NCBI RefSeq assembly: GCF_041146395.1 | Contig: NC_090989.1 | Location: 245,262,843 to 245,326,842 of the forward strand | DNA length: 64,000 nucleotides | Origin: Eulemur rufifrons | Lineage: Eukaryota; Chordata; Mammalia; Primates; Lemuridae | Direction: 5' to 3' | Shown: positions 12,153 to 24,600 of the stretch, in pieces | Position numbering within the stretch: the stretch's first letter is position 1 | Layout of the letters: each line of letters starts with the position of its first letter | Translations under genes and position numbers: made by a program | The notes under the pieces: model-generated | What the model saw: only the letters and a program-made list of their open reading frames with translations | The model's database searches: none | What the model was told of the DNA's origin: nothing

Positions 12153-12601
12153 TGTAATGGTTTCCTAGGGCTAATCTATCAAAGTACCAAAAATTGGGTG
12201 ACTTAAAACAACAGAAGTTTATTATCTCACAGTTTTGGAGGTTAAAATTCCAAAAGCAAGGTGTCAGCAGGGCTGTGCTCTCTCTGAGACTCTGAGTAGA
12301 ATGTTTCCTTGCATCTTTCTAGCATCTGGTTGTGGCCAGCAATCCTTGTTGTTCCTTGGCTTTGTAGGTGCATCACTCCATTTGCCTCTGTCATCACATG
12401 GCTGTCATCTCCCTGTATGTTTCTGCCTTCACATCATTGTCTTATAAAGACACCAGTCATATAGGATTAAAGCCCACTCTATGGCCTCATCTTAACTTGG
12501 TCATATCTATCAAGACCATATTTCCAAATAAGATGACATTCACAGGTACCAGCATCTAGGACTCCCTACCTTTTGTGGGGGATACAATTCAACTTGTAAC
12601 A
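12153..12601 (-). mobile_element. MLT1: MLT1-family MaLR LTR
   Basis: Full-length reverse-complement LTR. It begins 'tgtaatggtttcctagggct', continues 'gacttaaaacaacagaagtt', 'tattatctcacagttttgg', 'aggtgtcagcagggctg', 'cttataaagacaccagtcat' and 'tttccaaataagatgac', and ends '...gatacaattcaacttgtaaca'. No internal retroviral sequence adjoins, so it is a solo LTR. Two open frames inside it on the plus strand are antisense artefacts. Confidence 0.88.
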
Positions 12602-13724
12602 GGGCCATAAGATAAAAATTATTGTCTGATATCTCTATACAAAAGTCCTTTAACAACTGAAGAGAGCTTTTAGTAGCCCAGAGGGAGACTTGAGAACAAT
12701 CAATTATTTTTGTACCTCTCCCCGACCCCCAAGTGATATGGAAGTGGCAAGAGAGAGGGCTGGAACCAGTGAGGACTCATGGTCAGGATAAAGTGCATGT
12801 GGCTGCCTTTCATATACCCAGGGACCATTGAAGAACATGGATTTTTCAGGAGATGAAAGCATAGAGATAACAAGGCTCATGACCAGATAGGATAAGGTAA
12901 ATTTAAGAGAATATCAGGATGGATAGATAACTGAGGATCACAATGTCCCTCTATACTCTACTTCTATTGATGCCTTGATGCTACTTTAAGCCCTCTGGAA
13001 AGTAGATCTTACATGTACCACGGAGATAAGTTATAAGGAGAAAAACTGAATTGACTGAAAAGCTCTGAATTGAATGAATGAATTTATCCCAGGTTGACTA
13101 AGATTAAATATTTTCCCATTAGATATAATAAGAAGCCCAGGAAAAAACTGTCTTCTCATTGAAGAAACAAAGAAAGTGACATTTCTTGTCAACCTTAGTT
13201 TGTGATCTGAGATTTATATGTGTTACCGATATAACGAGAGATGGAAAAGCTCTCTGGGACCCACTAGGCAAAGCTACATCAATACAAAAGCTATCTTACA
13301 TAGGACATGCTGCCAATGTAAAAATAAAGAACATATTAGACTGAAACACTGAAACATGGAGAGCTATAATTTCACAGGAATCCTGTAGGTTCTAAAGTGT
13401 GTATCACAGAGGTAAAGACTATAATCAACCCTGGTTGCTTTTATTCTGGCAGTACCTATCATTTTTGTTTTGACGAGGGAAGATCATTTCAGTACATTGA
13501 TCAGGATACAGTTTCCAAAGGCTGATTCATTGCACACATACAGTTTGTACCCCATAAAATTGTGAACACTATATAAATGATAACAGAAAAGATGGCATGT
13601 TTGTGAGTTGAATTTGCCTGAAACATTACGTACATAGAACCACAATTGTCTTACTGATACTGAGTTAGATAATAAGAGTGACAGCTTTACGTATGATAAA
13701 TTCATGTTTGAGCCTTATCTCTTA
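12602..13724. other. Unique DNA, no recognised feature
   Basis: Nothing recognised on either strand. Confidence 0.35.
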
Positions 13725-13895
13725 TTAGCTGATTGATCTTGGACAAGTAACTTAATATTCATAAACCCTGGTTTCCTAAGGTATCAAATGACCATGATAA
13801 TAGTACTATCCTCACATAGTCAAGAGGTTTAAATGAGATAACACATGTATAGCACTCAGCACAGTACCAGCCATCCAATAAATGTGAGTTATTAT
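13725..13895 (+). mobile_element. MIR: MIR SINE, core plus 3' end
   Basis: Forward MIR: 'attagctgattgatcttggacaagtaactta', 'ctggtttcctaaggtatcaaa', 'gataatagtactatcctcacatag', 'aggtttaaatgagataacacatg', 'tagcactcagcacagtacc' and 'caataaatgtgagttatta' occur in the expected order. One of the best-preserved MIRs in the window. Confidence 0.88.
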
Positions 13896-14521
13896 TTTAT
13901 TCATTTTTTTGTTTATCAAAATCAAGTGTTGTCTTTAAAATGACAAGTGTAATAGAGTTGGATTGTTGTCTCTGTTTTAGAATTTATGTAATTCTAATTG
14001 CATATTCTTGGGTTTGACAATGGAGCTTCCAATTCTTCACATGTTATATGAGTGGATATAGGCCGGATATTGGATGGCCTATAATGCCCTGTCCGAGTCT
14101 GAAATGGTACAGTCTGTAAGGATAGACAGTTGATAAGATATAGTTGACTTTGAATAATACCATTTTCTAGGTCTTCAAGACTTTAAACAATTGTGATTTA
14201 ATCAAACCTGAGAACAGGTAAGGAAATAAGGTCCTGATCAGCCAGGTAAGCTACAAGGAACTTTTCTAGTGTTCATTTACATTTCCCACAACCCCAGATA
14301 TGACCTTGACAGTTATATATAAGTAAAGAGTATTATACTTCTTTGGTATTAAATGCTGAATTAGAAGTTTCAAACTAATCATTTAGCAACTGCTCTGGTT
14401 CTGCCAGGATGTCAAGACTTTTCCTGCTAGCTCAAATTCTGCAATGAATGAGTGCAGCTATTGTTCCTTCATTCCACTTTTACACACGTGGAGTGCAAGA
14501 GTCAATCTAAACTCTGGAATC
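13896..14521. other. Unique DNA, no recognised feature
   Basis: Nothing recognised. A 7-bp-arm inverted repeat (ataggcc/ggcctat) lies near 14057-14083 and is probably chance. Confidence 0.35.
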
Positions 14522-14690
14522 ATCAGGGTCTTCTTTTTTTTTTTTTATTTCATCTTATTATGGGGGATACAGAATTTCAGGCTACATACATTGCCCATGT
14601 ACCGCCTGTCTTCCCAAGTCAAAGCTCCAGGCGTGTCCATTCCCCAAACAGTGCGCGTTGCACCCGTCATGTAGGTATCAGGGTCTTCTT
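14522..14690 (-). mobile_element. L1: Very short L1 3' end with perfect 14-bp TSD
   Basis: Two copies of 'atcagggtcttctt' (14522-14535 and 14677-14690) flank an antisense L1 tail of about 141 bp. It starts with a T run to 14546 (the poly-A tail on the minus strand), then 'tattatgggggatacag', and 'tgtccattccccaaacagtg' at the far side. This is the strepsirrhine-type L1 3' UTR. Only the last part of the 3' UTR was copied, so reverse transcription aborted almost at once. The right junction (ttctt|at) is close to the L1 endonuclease site preference. The perfect duplication implies a fairly recent insertion. Overlapping open frames are not genes. Confidence 0.9.
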
Positions 14691-14744
14691 ATGCATACTT
14701 TCTTTCCTGTTACTGTTGAATCGATATGGTCATTATCACACTTT

Positions 14745-14766
14745 AGCTGTCTGTCTGTCTATGTCT
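14745..14766. repeat. Short (CTGT)n-like repeat
   Basis: Imperfect run of ctgt units ('ctgtctgtctgtctatgtctg' in part). Minor. Confidence 0.7.
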
Positions 14767-14774
14767 GCATTCCT

Positions 14775-14910
14775 CTAAGGTTCAGCAATATGAAACGAGG
14801 GCCCATGATTCATTTACCCTTATTCCAAGTACTTAACATAATCCCTGGAGTATAGTAATTAATCAATATATGTAGGATCTCTTAATAAATGATTGAGCAA
14901 GTGAATTTTA
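14775..14910 (+). mobile_element. L2: L2 LINE 3' end fragment
   Basis: 'gttcagcaatatgaaacgagggccc' in the place of the L2 'taagctccatgagggcag' block, followed by 'agtacttaacataatccctgg' and 'cttaataaatgattgagc' for the '...cacatagtaggtgctcaataaatg' end. Confidence 0.6.
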
Positions 14911-15134
14911 TAATGTTTCATGTGAAATTGACATTTGTACTTAAAAATAGTCAAAAATAAAAAATTTTAACATGTATTGTAAATGCCAGTGATAACCTAA
15001 TTTATAACTCTCACTCAACTGGAGAAGATTTCAATATTGATGAAAGCAAGTTATTCAGTTCTCAGGTTTCTTTTTTCCTCTCACTTCACCCATTTCTTAT
15101 TTCTAACTTAATCCTATTCTATGACTATGTCCCA

Positions 15135-15790
15135 TTTAAGATTTATTCTTTAATTCATTCAAACATTCATTTGAAAAATTGAGCATATTTGTAACAGAGA
15201 CTGTGCTATGTTCCAGGGATAAATTCGTGAACAGAACCAGATGTTATTTATGTTCTAATGGAGACTGTACCCTAATTAGGTAGACAGACATTAATCAAAT
15301 AATCACACTTACATATATAATTATAAGCTGAAAAGAAAGAAATGTTGTTTTAGGAGACTGTGTAATAAAAGAGCTGATCCTAGCATGGGAAAGGTCAATG
15401 ATGGCTTTCCTGAGAAAGTGACTCTTATGTTGAAAATTGAAGGGTAAATTGAGTGACAAGTGACCCAGACTTAATACATGCTGCAGCAACACTTGTGTTT
15501 ATAAAAATTGAGCCACTGGATACTGGTATTCCAAGTATAGCTCCAATCAATCTAGCAATTATATATTTAAATATTTTATAACAGATTAAGAAAGGTAGAA
15601 GAAGGTTTTTGACAGTATACAATATGTACAAAGTAACAGAAAGGAAAATGGCACATGTGAGAAACTGAAAGTGAGCATGATTAAAAGATCTCTGATAATA
15701 CTAGAAAGGTATGCAGAGACTAGACCACCTGGTGTCTTTCAAGCCATGTTAAGGATTTTCATCATATCTTCAGAGAGGTGGGAAGATAGA
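15135..15790 (-). mobile_element. L2: L2 LINE, antisense 3' portion
   Basis: Starts with the L2 3' end in reverse ('taattcattcaaacattcattt', 'actgtgctatgttccaggga', 'gtgaacagaaccag', 'gacagacattaatcaaa'). It continues into the antisense reverse-transcriptase-proximal part ('ggctttcctgagaaagtgact', later 'ccatgttaaggattttcatc'). The central 200 bp are weakly matched. Its left end meets the start of the ancient L1 at about 15795. Confidence 0.7.
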
Positions 15791-15794
15791 AGAC

Positions 15795-15983
15795 ATCTAA
15801 TAAAAACATATTAAATTTGTAACTAAAAAGCCACTCAAGAAAATAAAATGGAATACTAAAAACATGGAAAGTATGCAAACTAAAGCAACAAAAAGGAGAA
15901 ACACAGAAATAAAAACAACAGATGGAACAAATAGAAAACAAAAGTGCAAATTCACCAAACACTCGAATTAAAAAGCAGAGATT
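15795..15983 (+). mobile_element. L1: Ancient L1M ORF2 remnant, part A
   Basis: Degenerate 5' part of an L1 ORF2 with its upstream edge near 15795. 'cactcgaattaaaaagcagagatt' (in pieces) matches the L1 ORF2 'ccaattaaaagacagagattg' motif. It breaks off exactly where the Alu at 15984 inserts and resumes after it. Many indels; no coding potential. Confidence 0.7.
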
Positions 15984-17001
<1,018 letters not shown>

Positions 17002-17305
17002 TTTTTTTTTTTTTCTTTTGTGAGACAGAGTCTCGCTGTGTTGCCTGGGCTAGAATATAGTGGTATCATCACAGCTCACTGCAACTTCACACTTCTGAGC
17101 TCAAGCAATTCTCCTCCTGCCTCAGGCTTCTGAGTAGTTGGGACTATAGGCATGTGCCACCACACCTGGCTAATTCTTCTATTTTTTGTGGAGACAAGGG
17201 CCTCGCTCTTGCTCAGGCTGTTCTCCAACTCTTGGCCTCAAGCAGTGCTCCCACCTCAGCCTCCCAAAGTGGTTGGATTATAGGCCTGAGCCACCTCACC
17301 CCGCC
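17002..17305 (-). mobile_element. Alu: Alu dimer, strepsirrhine-type right arm
   Basis: Starts with a T tract (antisense poly-A) and 'gagacagagtctcgctgtg'. The second arm reads 'gagacaagggcctcgctct' then 'tgctcaggctgttctccaac', ending 'cctgagccacctcacc'. The 'ctcttgctcaggctg' variant is what I associate with lemur and galago Alus. A loose duplication (agctttaatt / agttttaaatt) may be the target site. Inserted in the ancient L1, which resumes downstream. Confidence 0.92.
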
Positions 17306-18529
17306 AGTTTTAAATTCTTGTACTAGAAAGAACGTTCAAAACCAATCATCAAGATTTCACCTTAAGAAAATAAAAAAGAAGACAAAATTAAGCTCAATAT
17401 AAGTAGAAGGAAGGAATAATGAAGACTAGATCAGAAATCAATAAAAGATTAGAAAAATAAACAAAAGAAAAATCAAAACTGAAAGATATTTATTTAAAAG
17501 ATTAATAAAATTGCTAAAGAGCAAACAAGAGTGAACAAAAAAATAAAAAATGTACATTATTAATATTGGGAATTTAAAAAGTAATCATTACTAGAAAGTT
17601 ACATTGAATGATGAGCAGACAGTATAAAGAAATTTACACAAATAAATTTAACAAATTAGAAGATATGGACCAATGCTCAAAAATATACAACTTACTGAAA
17701 TTGAAACAAAATTAAATAAAAAATGTGAATAGGCCTGTATCTGTAAAAGAAACTGAATCTATAATTAAAGACATCACAGAGAAAATTTTAAGTCTGATGT
17801 CCACACTATAGAATTCTATCAAAGATGTGAAAAGAAAAAAATCCAATACAGAAAGTTTTCAGAAAATAGAAGGGAAAATATTTCACAACTGTATGATGAA
17901 GCCAACATAACCCTGATTCCACAACCTGATGAGATGTAATAAGGAAAGAAATTTATAGATTAATATTTCTGATGAGCATTTGTGGTAAAATATTAACAAA
18001 TTGAATCCAGTAATATATAAAAATGATTTTTTATCATGACCAAATAGGGTTACCTAAGTAATGTAAGCTTAGTTTACCATTAAGATATACAATAAGTAGA
18101 TAAAATATGTTTACTGAATTCAATGCCCATTAATTAAAAAAAAAGAAAGAAACTCTCAGCAAAGTAAGAAGAAAAAGAAATTTTCTCAAACTGATAAAGA
18201 ACATCTATGATTAATCTATAGTTAATGTCATAACAAATGAGGCAACACGGAATGCTCATTCACTAAGTCTGGGAACAAGTAATATTTTACTGGAGGCCTT
18301 AGCAAGTTGCAATAAGTCAAGAAAGAAAAATAAGAAACATAAAGATTAGAAAAGAAGAAGGAAATATTTCTCCAATCATAGACACAAGAAAATCCTAAGG
18401 AATCTGTAAAAAAACTACTAGATAAGTAAATCTTATTTAGTAAGTTTGCTGGATGCAAGGTCAATATACAAAAATCAATTGTATTTTTTTATACTGTCAA
18501 CAAACATTTTAAAAGTTAGATTTAAAACC
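17306..18529 (+). mobile_element. L1: Ancient L1M ORF2 remnant, part C (RT region)
   Basis: Ordered matches to L1 ORF2 reverse-transcriptase sequence: 'gatcagaaatcaataaaag', 'aaagattaataaaattgc', 'gaattctatcaaagatgtg', 'gaagccaacataaccctgatt', 'ttgaatccagtaatatataaa', 'tatcatgaccaaatagggtt', 'aaaatcctaaggaatctg' and 'atacaaaaatcaattgtatttt'. The Phe-Ala-Asp-Asp catalytic box expected at about 18365-18390 is destroyed. Clearly dead. Interrupted at about 18530 by a younger L1. Confidence 0.82.
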
Positions 18530-19915
18530 CAGATATAAAAACATCCTCATATAGCCATCTAATCTTTGACAAAGCAGACAAAAACATACACTGGGGAAAA
18601 GAATCCTTATTCAATAAATGGTCCTGGGAAAACTGGATAGCCACATGTAGAAGACTGAAACAAGATCTATACCTCTCACCTCTCCCAAAAGTCAACTCAC
18701 CTTGGATAACAGACTTAAACCTAAGGCATGAAACTATAAAAATTCTAGAAGAAAATATTGGAAAAACTCTTATAGATATTGGCCTACGGAAAGAATTTAT
18801 GAAGAAGACCCCAAAGGCAATCACAGCAACAACAAAAATAAATAAATGGGACCTGATCAAATAAAAAGCTTCTGCACAGTCAAGGAAACTATCATGAGAG
18901 CAAACAGACAACCTAAAGAATGGGAGAAAATATTCACATGCTACACATTAAATAAAGGGCTGATAACTATATAGAACTCAGGAAAATGAGCAAGAAAAAA
19001 ATCAAACAACCCCATTAAAAAGTGGGCAAAGATATGAACAGAAACTTTTCAAAAGAAGACAGACTAATGGCCAACAAACATATGAAAAAATGTTACACAT
19101 CTCTAATCATCAGGGAAATGCAAATCAAAACCACAATGTAATATCACTTAACTCCAGTGAAAATGGCTTTTATCAAACAGTCCCAAAACTATAAATGTTG
19201 GTGTGGATGCGGAGAGATAGGAACACTCACACACTGCTGGTGGGACTCCAAACTAGTACAACCTCTATGGAAAGTAATAGACATAGAGAACATACTTCAA
19301 AGAGCTAAAAGTAGAGCTAACATTTGATCTAGAAATCCCATTACTGGGCATCTACCCAAAGGAAAAAAAGATATTCTATAAAAAAGACATCTGCACTAGA
19401 ATTTTTATAGCAGCACAATTCACAATTGCAAAGACGTGGAAACAACCCAAGTACCCATCAATACAGGAATGGATTAATAAAATGTAGTATATGTATACCA
19501 CGGAGTTCTACTCAGCCACAAAAAAACAGCGGTGATCTAGCACCTCTAGTATTATCCTGGATAAAGCTGGAGCCCATTCTACTAAGTAGTATTATCCTGG
19601 GTAGAGCTGGAGCCCATTCTACTAAGTGAAGTATCACAAGAATGGAAAAACAAGCACCACATGTACTTACCATCAAATTGGTATTAACTGATCAACACTT
19701 ATGTGCACATATAGCAGTAACATTAATCGAGAGTCAGGCAGGTGGGATGGGGAAGGAGGGGATGGGTGTATTCACAACTAATGGGTACAATGAGCACCGT
19801 CTGGGGGATGGACACACTTGAAGCTCTGAGTTGGATGGGGCAAAGGCAATATATGTAATCTAAACATTTGTACCACTGTAATATGCTGAAATTAAATAAA
19901 TAAATATAAAGAAAG
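18530..19915 (+). mobile_element. L1: Younger 5'-truncated L1 3' end (strepsirrhine type)
   Basis: About 1.4 kb of ORF2 C-terminal region and 3' UTR. It reads 'catatagccatctaatctt' and 'aaaactggatagccacatg' at the start, 'aatcatcagggaaatgcaaa' and 'ggaaacaacccaagtaccc' in the middle, and 'gggggatggacacacttgaa' then 'aatatgctgaaattaaataa' at the end. It is closer to consensus than the surrounding L1. The frame is broken: an apparent 1-bp deletion creates TAA at 18862-18864, and there are other stops. It contains a 40-bp tandem duplication at 19547-19626. The 129-codon minus-strand frame at 18522-18911 is antisense to it and not a gene. Confidence 0.9.
19547..19626 (+). repeat. 40-bp tandem duplication inside L1
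   Basis: Two adjacent 40-bp units, 19547-19586 and 19587-19626, each starting 'tagtattatcctgg' and ending 'cattctactaag'. They differ at two positions in the 'ataaag'/'gtagag' part. The L1 consensus as I recall it has one copy. Confidence 0.93.
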
Positions 19916-20500
19916 CATGCTAACAGAAAAAAATAATAAGATACATTTAAACTAATGCTAATAATATTTAGGAATAAAATTTTAAAGATATGAGACTGGT
20001 ACACTGAAAATTGTAAACATTATTGAAAGAAGACATAATAAATGAAGGAAGATACCATTTTCATGGATTAGAATTCTAATAATACTAAGAGTCAATTTGT
20101 CCAAAACTGACCTATAGAGTTTACTATATTCAAATCAATACCCCAACAGCCATTTTAGATATCTAACAAATTATCAGGTTGATTCTAAAATTTATATGGA
20201 ACTACAAGGTCATAGAATAAAGAAAATCTTAAAGCAGGGGAAAATTGGATTAATCACATCATCCAATCACAAAACCTGTGAAAAAGCTAAATTAAAATAA
20301 TGTAATATTGTTGTCAGAAGAGACAAATAGATCATTGAACAAAATCAAGAATCCAGGAATAGACCCAGGACACTGTAACAATTCAACAGGGAAAGGAAAA
20401 TCTTTTTTCAAAAAATGCTACTGAGAACAACTAAATATCCATATAAATATCTCACACCACACACAAAAATTAAGATGATTTGGATCATAGAGTGTAACTC
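19916..20500 (+). mobile_element. L1: Ancient L1M ORF2 remnant, part D
   Basis: The old L1 resumes after the inserted L1: 'aatatttaggaataaaattt', 'ggtacactgaaaattgtaaac', 'ttctaaaatttatatggaac', 'gaatagacccaggacac' and 'atctcacaccacacacaaaaatta'. This lies about where part C stopped in ORF2 and ends near 20500. Its last 100 bp cover the same ORF2 interval as the first 100 bp of the inserted younger copy, confirming two separate elements. Confidence 0.8.
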
Positions 20501-21044
20501 ATTACTGGCTTGTAATAGGAAATTAGAATAGTGGTCAGCATCAGTGTACTCTGTGAAATTAGCCAGGAGAAATATAGGCAACCTTAAATAGCCTTAAGAT
20601 AATTAAATTTCATCCCCTAGCCCTGATTAGCCCACAATTTTTGGTGTTTTTGTCATTTGTGCACACCATCTTTAAAAACACACTTCAAACAAAATATCCA
20701 TTTTTTAAATTTATTGTTTCATTTTTTTATTTTTAATTCTTTTTAAACTAAAAAGCAACATTTAAATGTTTCTGAAGTTGTTAAAATGCTCTCATAGAGT
20801 CTAATAACAATATTTGAGTTCTATAAGATAATGTCAATGGAAATATTATAAAGGAATATCTTACTAGACTCTTTCCAATTCTTGCCTCCAACATCAAGAT
20901 CCTTGCTAGACAAACATGTTTTATAGATTGGAGCCTTCCTCTGCCATGTGAATTTATGCAATCACTGATCCCAGTCATTCTGTAAGAGCAGAATGGTGGT
21001 TCAGATTTTGAAAAGAGATATATTCAGAAAAACAGCACTTAGAG
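20501..21044. other. AT-rich DNA, no recognised feature
   Basis: Nothing recognised. It could include more heavily eroded L1. Confidence 0.3.
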
Positions 21045-21225
21045 AACCTACAAGGCAGCATGGTCTAGTGAAAAGAACATGGACTTTAGCTCTAGGTACG
21101 TTATAGATCAAGTTTGGACCAGTTCTGTTCAAATGACCCCTCTATGAGCCTGAGTATCTTCATTTGCAAAATGAGAATAATACTTCCTACTTTAAGGTTT
21201 AGTGGAAAAAGTAAATAAATGTGGA
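21045..21225 (+). mobile_element. MIR: MIR SINE, nearly full length
   Basis: Forward MIR from its 5' part: 'aaggcagcatggtctagtg', 'aaaagaacatggactttagc', then 'gagcctgagtatcttcatttg' and 'caaaatgagaataatacttcc'. Confidence 0.82.
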
Positions 21226-21545
21226 TGAATCTTAGAGATACAATGTAGAGCAACAACAACAACAAAAAAACCCCACAGACACTGAGGGTCCATAGCGTAA
21301 GATTCTTTTAAGTGAAGTTCAAAAATAGACAATACTTACTATGGAGATCAAGATCAGAATAAAAGTTATCTTTTGGGATAATAGGTTTTGCTTGGGAAGA
21401 GCCCCTAGGGAAACTCCCAGATAGGTTGGAAATGTTCTATATTTGCATCTAGGTAGTGATTACAAGGGTGTAAAAATTCATCAAACTGCATATTTAAGAT
21501 TTATCCATTTTGCTGAATGTTAAGTTACAACTCAATAAACCACAC
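21226..21545 (+). mobile_element. L1: L1M 3' UTR fragment
   Basis: Ordered matches to the older L1M (MC/ME-like) 3' end: 'agattcttttaagtgaagttc', 'aaaaatagacaatacttac', 'ggttggaaatgttctatat', 'taggtagtgattacaaggg', 'aaaattcatcaaactgcat' and 'taagttacaactcaataaac'. It may or may not be the tail of the ancient L1 upstream, since the final part of ORF2 is missing between them. Confidence 0.78.
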
Positions 21546-24500
21546 TGCTTCCCTTATTTTTTAAAAAAGGAGTTAATTAAATGGTATATCTAAAGCACAT
21601 AATTCCTAGCACATCATTGGAACTCAGCGTTAGCTTCCTTTCTCTCTTTAAAAAAGAGATCAAACGTGGTACCACGTTTAACAGGAATATTGACAGATAA
21701 GAAAGCATCTAAATGGGAAAAATGCCATAAGACAGATAAATATATATATTTTGTCAAATGAAAATAGTGAAAGGAACTGAAGATAATGCTTTAGAGAAAT
21801 ACTTAAGATAATCTAACATCAGTTTTCAAATATTTGAGGGCTTCCGTGACAAAGAGGTAGTGTATTTCTTTTCACTTCCTAGAGTGCTCAGAACTAATAA
21901 AGGAAAAAATACTCATCCAGCTGCCTCTTAAAACAGAGGTCTCCCCAGCATTGGAGGCATTCAAGCAGTAGCGAGAGGACTATGTCAAGTATGTGATAAG
22001 AGGATCCTAGCTCAAGTTATCTAATGCTAAGTTTCTATGATTCTGGGAAATGAACTTAGATGTCTGAGAAAGATGCAGAATGTTCATCAATCATCCAACA
22101 AAGCATGTACCGCACCTAGTACCTTCAAATAATGTGACCTAATTTCCTGAATAGATAGACTTGTCAGGTTCTTGGATATATTAATACAATTAAAAATTTA
22201 CAATAGAAAATATTTCTGTCTAGGGGAGGGGAAGTTGGAAGAAAATAAATTTAAGGGAGCATCATCATATTTAGCTCTGTCAGATTCGGGTAGGATAGCT
22301 CCTACCATCTCAGATGGAAATAGTTTATTGTAAGGATGATTCCTAGAAAGTGAGAAAGCACATAAAATTTGTTTGAAGGTAGACTAGTCAATGCTCATGG
22401 AGAAATGAAGCATTATTCATAAACTTCCACAATAGCGGTTTCATAAATTACTCAGAAATCCAATGAAAACTTTCTTTTATTTCGCCTTAATCTCCTTTTT
22501 AATTGGGTAAACCTTCAATGTCTCCCTCAATAAAACTATTTACCTTAAAGAAAAAAAGAAACTACACTAACAAAGGTACATTGAAGCGGAGATAACCATT
22601 ATGTGGGCCAGCTAGAAAAACTAAATGTGAAAAATTAAACAAGATCTCAGAACAATCTTCCAATAACAACAATGAAAGGGAATAAACAAATGTACATTTG
22701 CTATAAAAGTTGAATATACAGCTCTGTGGGTGGCTCTGACTATACTGATCCAATAAAGTAAATTAATACACCTATGCCTTTTCTATGATAACCAAAGTTT
22801 TAATTTGAAATATTAGATTACCAGAGTTTGACCATTCCATTGGTGCAGTAAAATTCAGCCATTGCCTAGGTATCTATTTTCAATGTCCTCTCTACCACAG
22901 TTTTAAGTCAGTAAATGTCTGTCTTGAAGTATATTCAGTAAGAGACAAGAGTTTTATAAACTTTCCCGTAGTTTATGAAAGAAGGAGAGAGAGGACAACA
23001 AAGGTAAATACTTTGCTGATAGAAAAAACTTGGAAGCAAGTGCTAAGCTGCTTTGATTAATGATTTATAAATTTCTTTTTATAAAGAACCAAATTTTTCA
23101 TTCAGCAGGTGTAATGAAGTATTAAAATACAAATATTCTTTAGGAGAAAACACAGGGACTTAATTGTCTACTGACATTTAATGCAAAGACGTATAGAAGT
23201 TATTTTTAGCCTATTTGATGGATTCCAACAGGATACCTAAATTTTTCTACGCTGTACTCAATATGTCCTCATACAGACATTGCTTGAAATCACTACTGTC
23301 AAATTCATTCTGAAAAGCAGGTTTTAGTAAGGATTTGAGGGAAGGAAAAAAGTCTTAAGGACATAAGAGACCTGGAAGTGTTTAATGGAGTTCTTGGGTA
23401 AGATGAAAGCAAAACAATATACGGAAAGGAAGACAGGATTTTTTCCTATTTCTCTAATTTGCCCTCACCATTGGGCCCAATTTAAGTTTTAGACTCTATT
23501 TTAAAAGAAAGAAGCAACATTAATTCTTTTAATCTGCTAGGATTTTGCTTAGTAAATTGAGACCAAAACCATTAAATGAGTTTATTACATTATTAGGACA
23601 AAGGTATCTACTAAAATATATGAGTTAAAATAGCGTCAGCTATAGTTTAAATATCATGATTGTATATTGAAAACATGTCAAGAAAAATCCTCCCAATGCC
23701 AATAGAGTTTTTATATGAAGGAAACTTATATACACATACAATCAAATGTTTTATAATCACTCATTATAACCTCACCGTGCTCTCAAACCAGTGCTTTAAA
23801 CTTTTATTCATTTCTGAAATACCTACTGCCGCTTCGAGCGTTTTCCCTTACCCCTTCATGCCTGAAGAACATTTACTCTTGAGTTCTTCTTTAGATATTC
23901 CTGGGAGATGTTGGAGTAATTCCTACTCAATGCCATTTCAATTACTGTAGTACGGGATTTAATGAGAATAAAATCATGTATCGATATTGTTTCATGAGTT
24001 ACTAGAATGGTTATTAGTTTCAGCATCCTTCAAGAATCCCTATGGTATTCTATTTATGGAAAAAATGTGAATCAATTTTAAGACTTGATCATAGCTCCAT
24101 ATAAAAAAAGTTGCTTTATTTTATTGTTTTTCATTGAATGACTTATAATATAAATTCAGACATGTCAATTCATCCTCTTGAACATGAACAATAAATGTGT
24201 ATGTGTGTTTGCTTATTGATAAAAAGAAAAATAATTCTCAAAATTATATTTAAAATACATTGAGATATTATATTTCTATTTCAGAATGTTTGGAAAGATT
24301 TGGAATCATCATATTTGAATAACTGTTTCTTAATTACATTACAAATTAATATATCTTTATGAGATATTTTGAGCTAAGATAATATTTTATCTATTAAGTA
24401 CATATTAAGATATTTCATATTTACACTGTTGTTAGGATAATACATGTAATCATTGTATTCAATGCATGATGCTCTAGGGATTATATAGGCATGTTTGTTG

Positions 24501-24600
24501 TGAATCAATTATCATTGTTTTCAAATTCCCTCAAAGCATAACTTGATCATGACCTTTATTTGGATCTTCTTACCTAGGAAAGTTCTTTTCATATTTTTTG
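21546..24600. other. Unique AT-rich DNA, no gene recognised
   Basis: Three kilobases without a recognised repeat or exon. It holds one 18-bp perfect palindrome at 21662-21679. A 96-codon frame at 23660-23950 has no recognisable product. Confidence 0.35.
21662..21679. repeat. 18-bp perfect palindrome
   Basis: AAACGTGGTACCACGTTT reads identically on both strands without a spacer. Each half contains ACGTGG, an E-box/CRE-like half site. The symmetry stops at both edges. Function unknown; it may be chance. Confidence 0.85.

Noticed and set aside
12235..12559. Plus-strand frames of 60-70 codons
   Set aside because: They lie inside an antisense MLT1 LTR.
14444..14855. Overlapping plus-strand frames up to 108 codons
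   Set aside because: They run across the antisense L1 tail, its T tract and an L2 fragment.
18522..18911. 129-codon minus-strand frame
   Set aside because: Antisense to a younger L1 ORF2 remnant.
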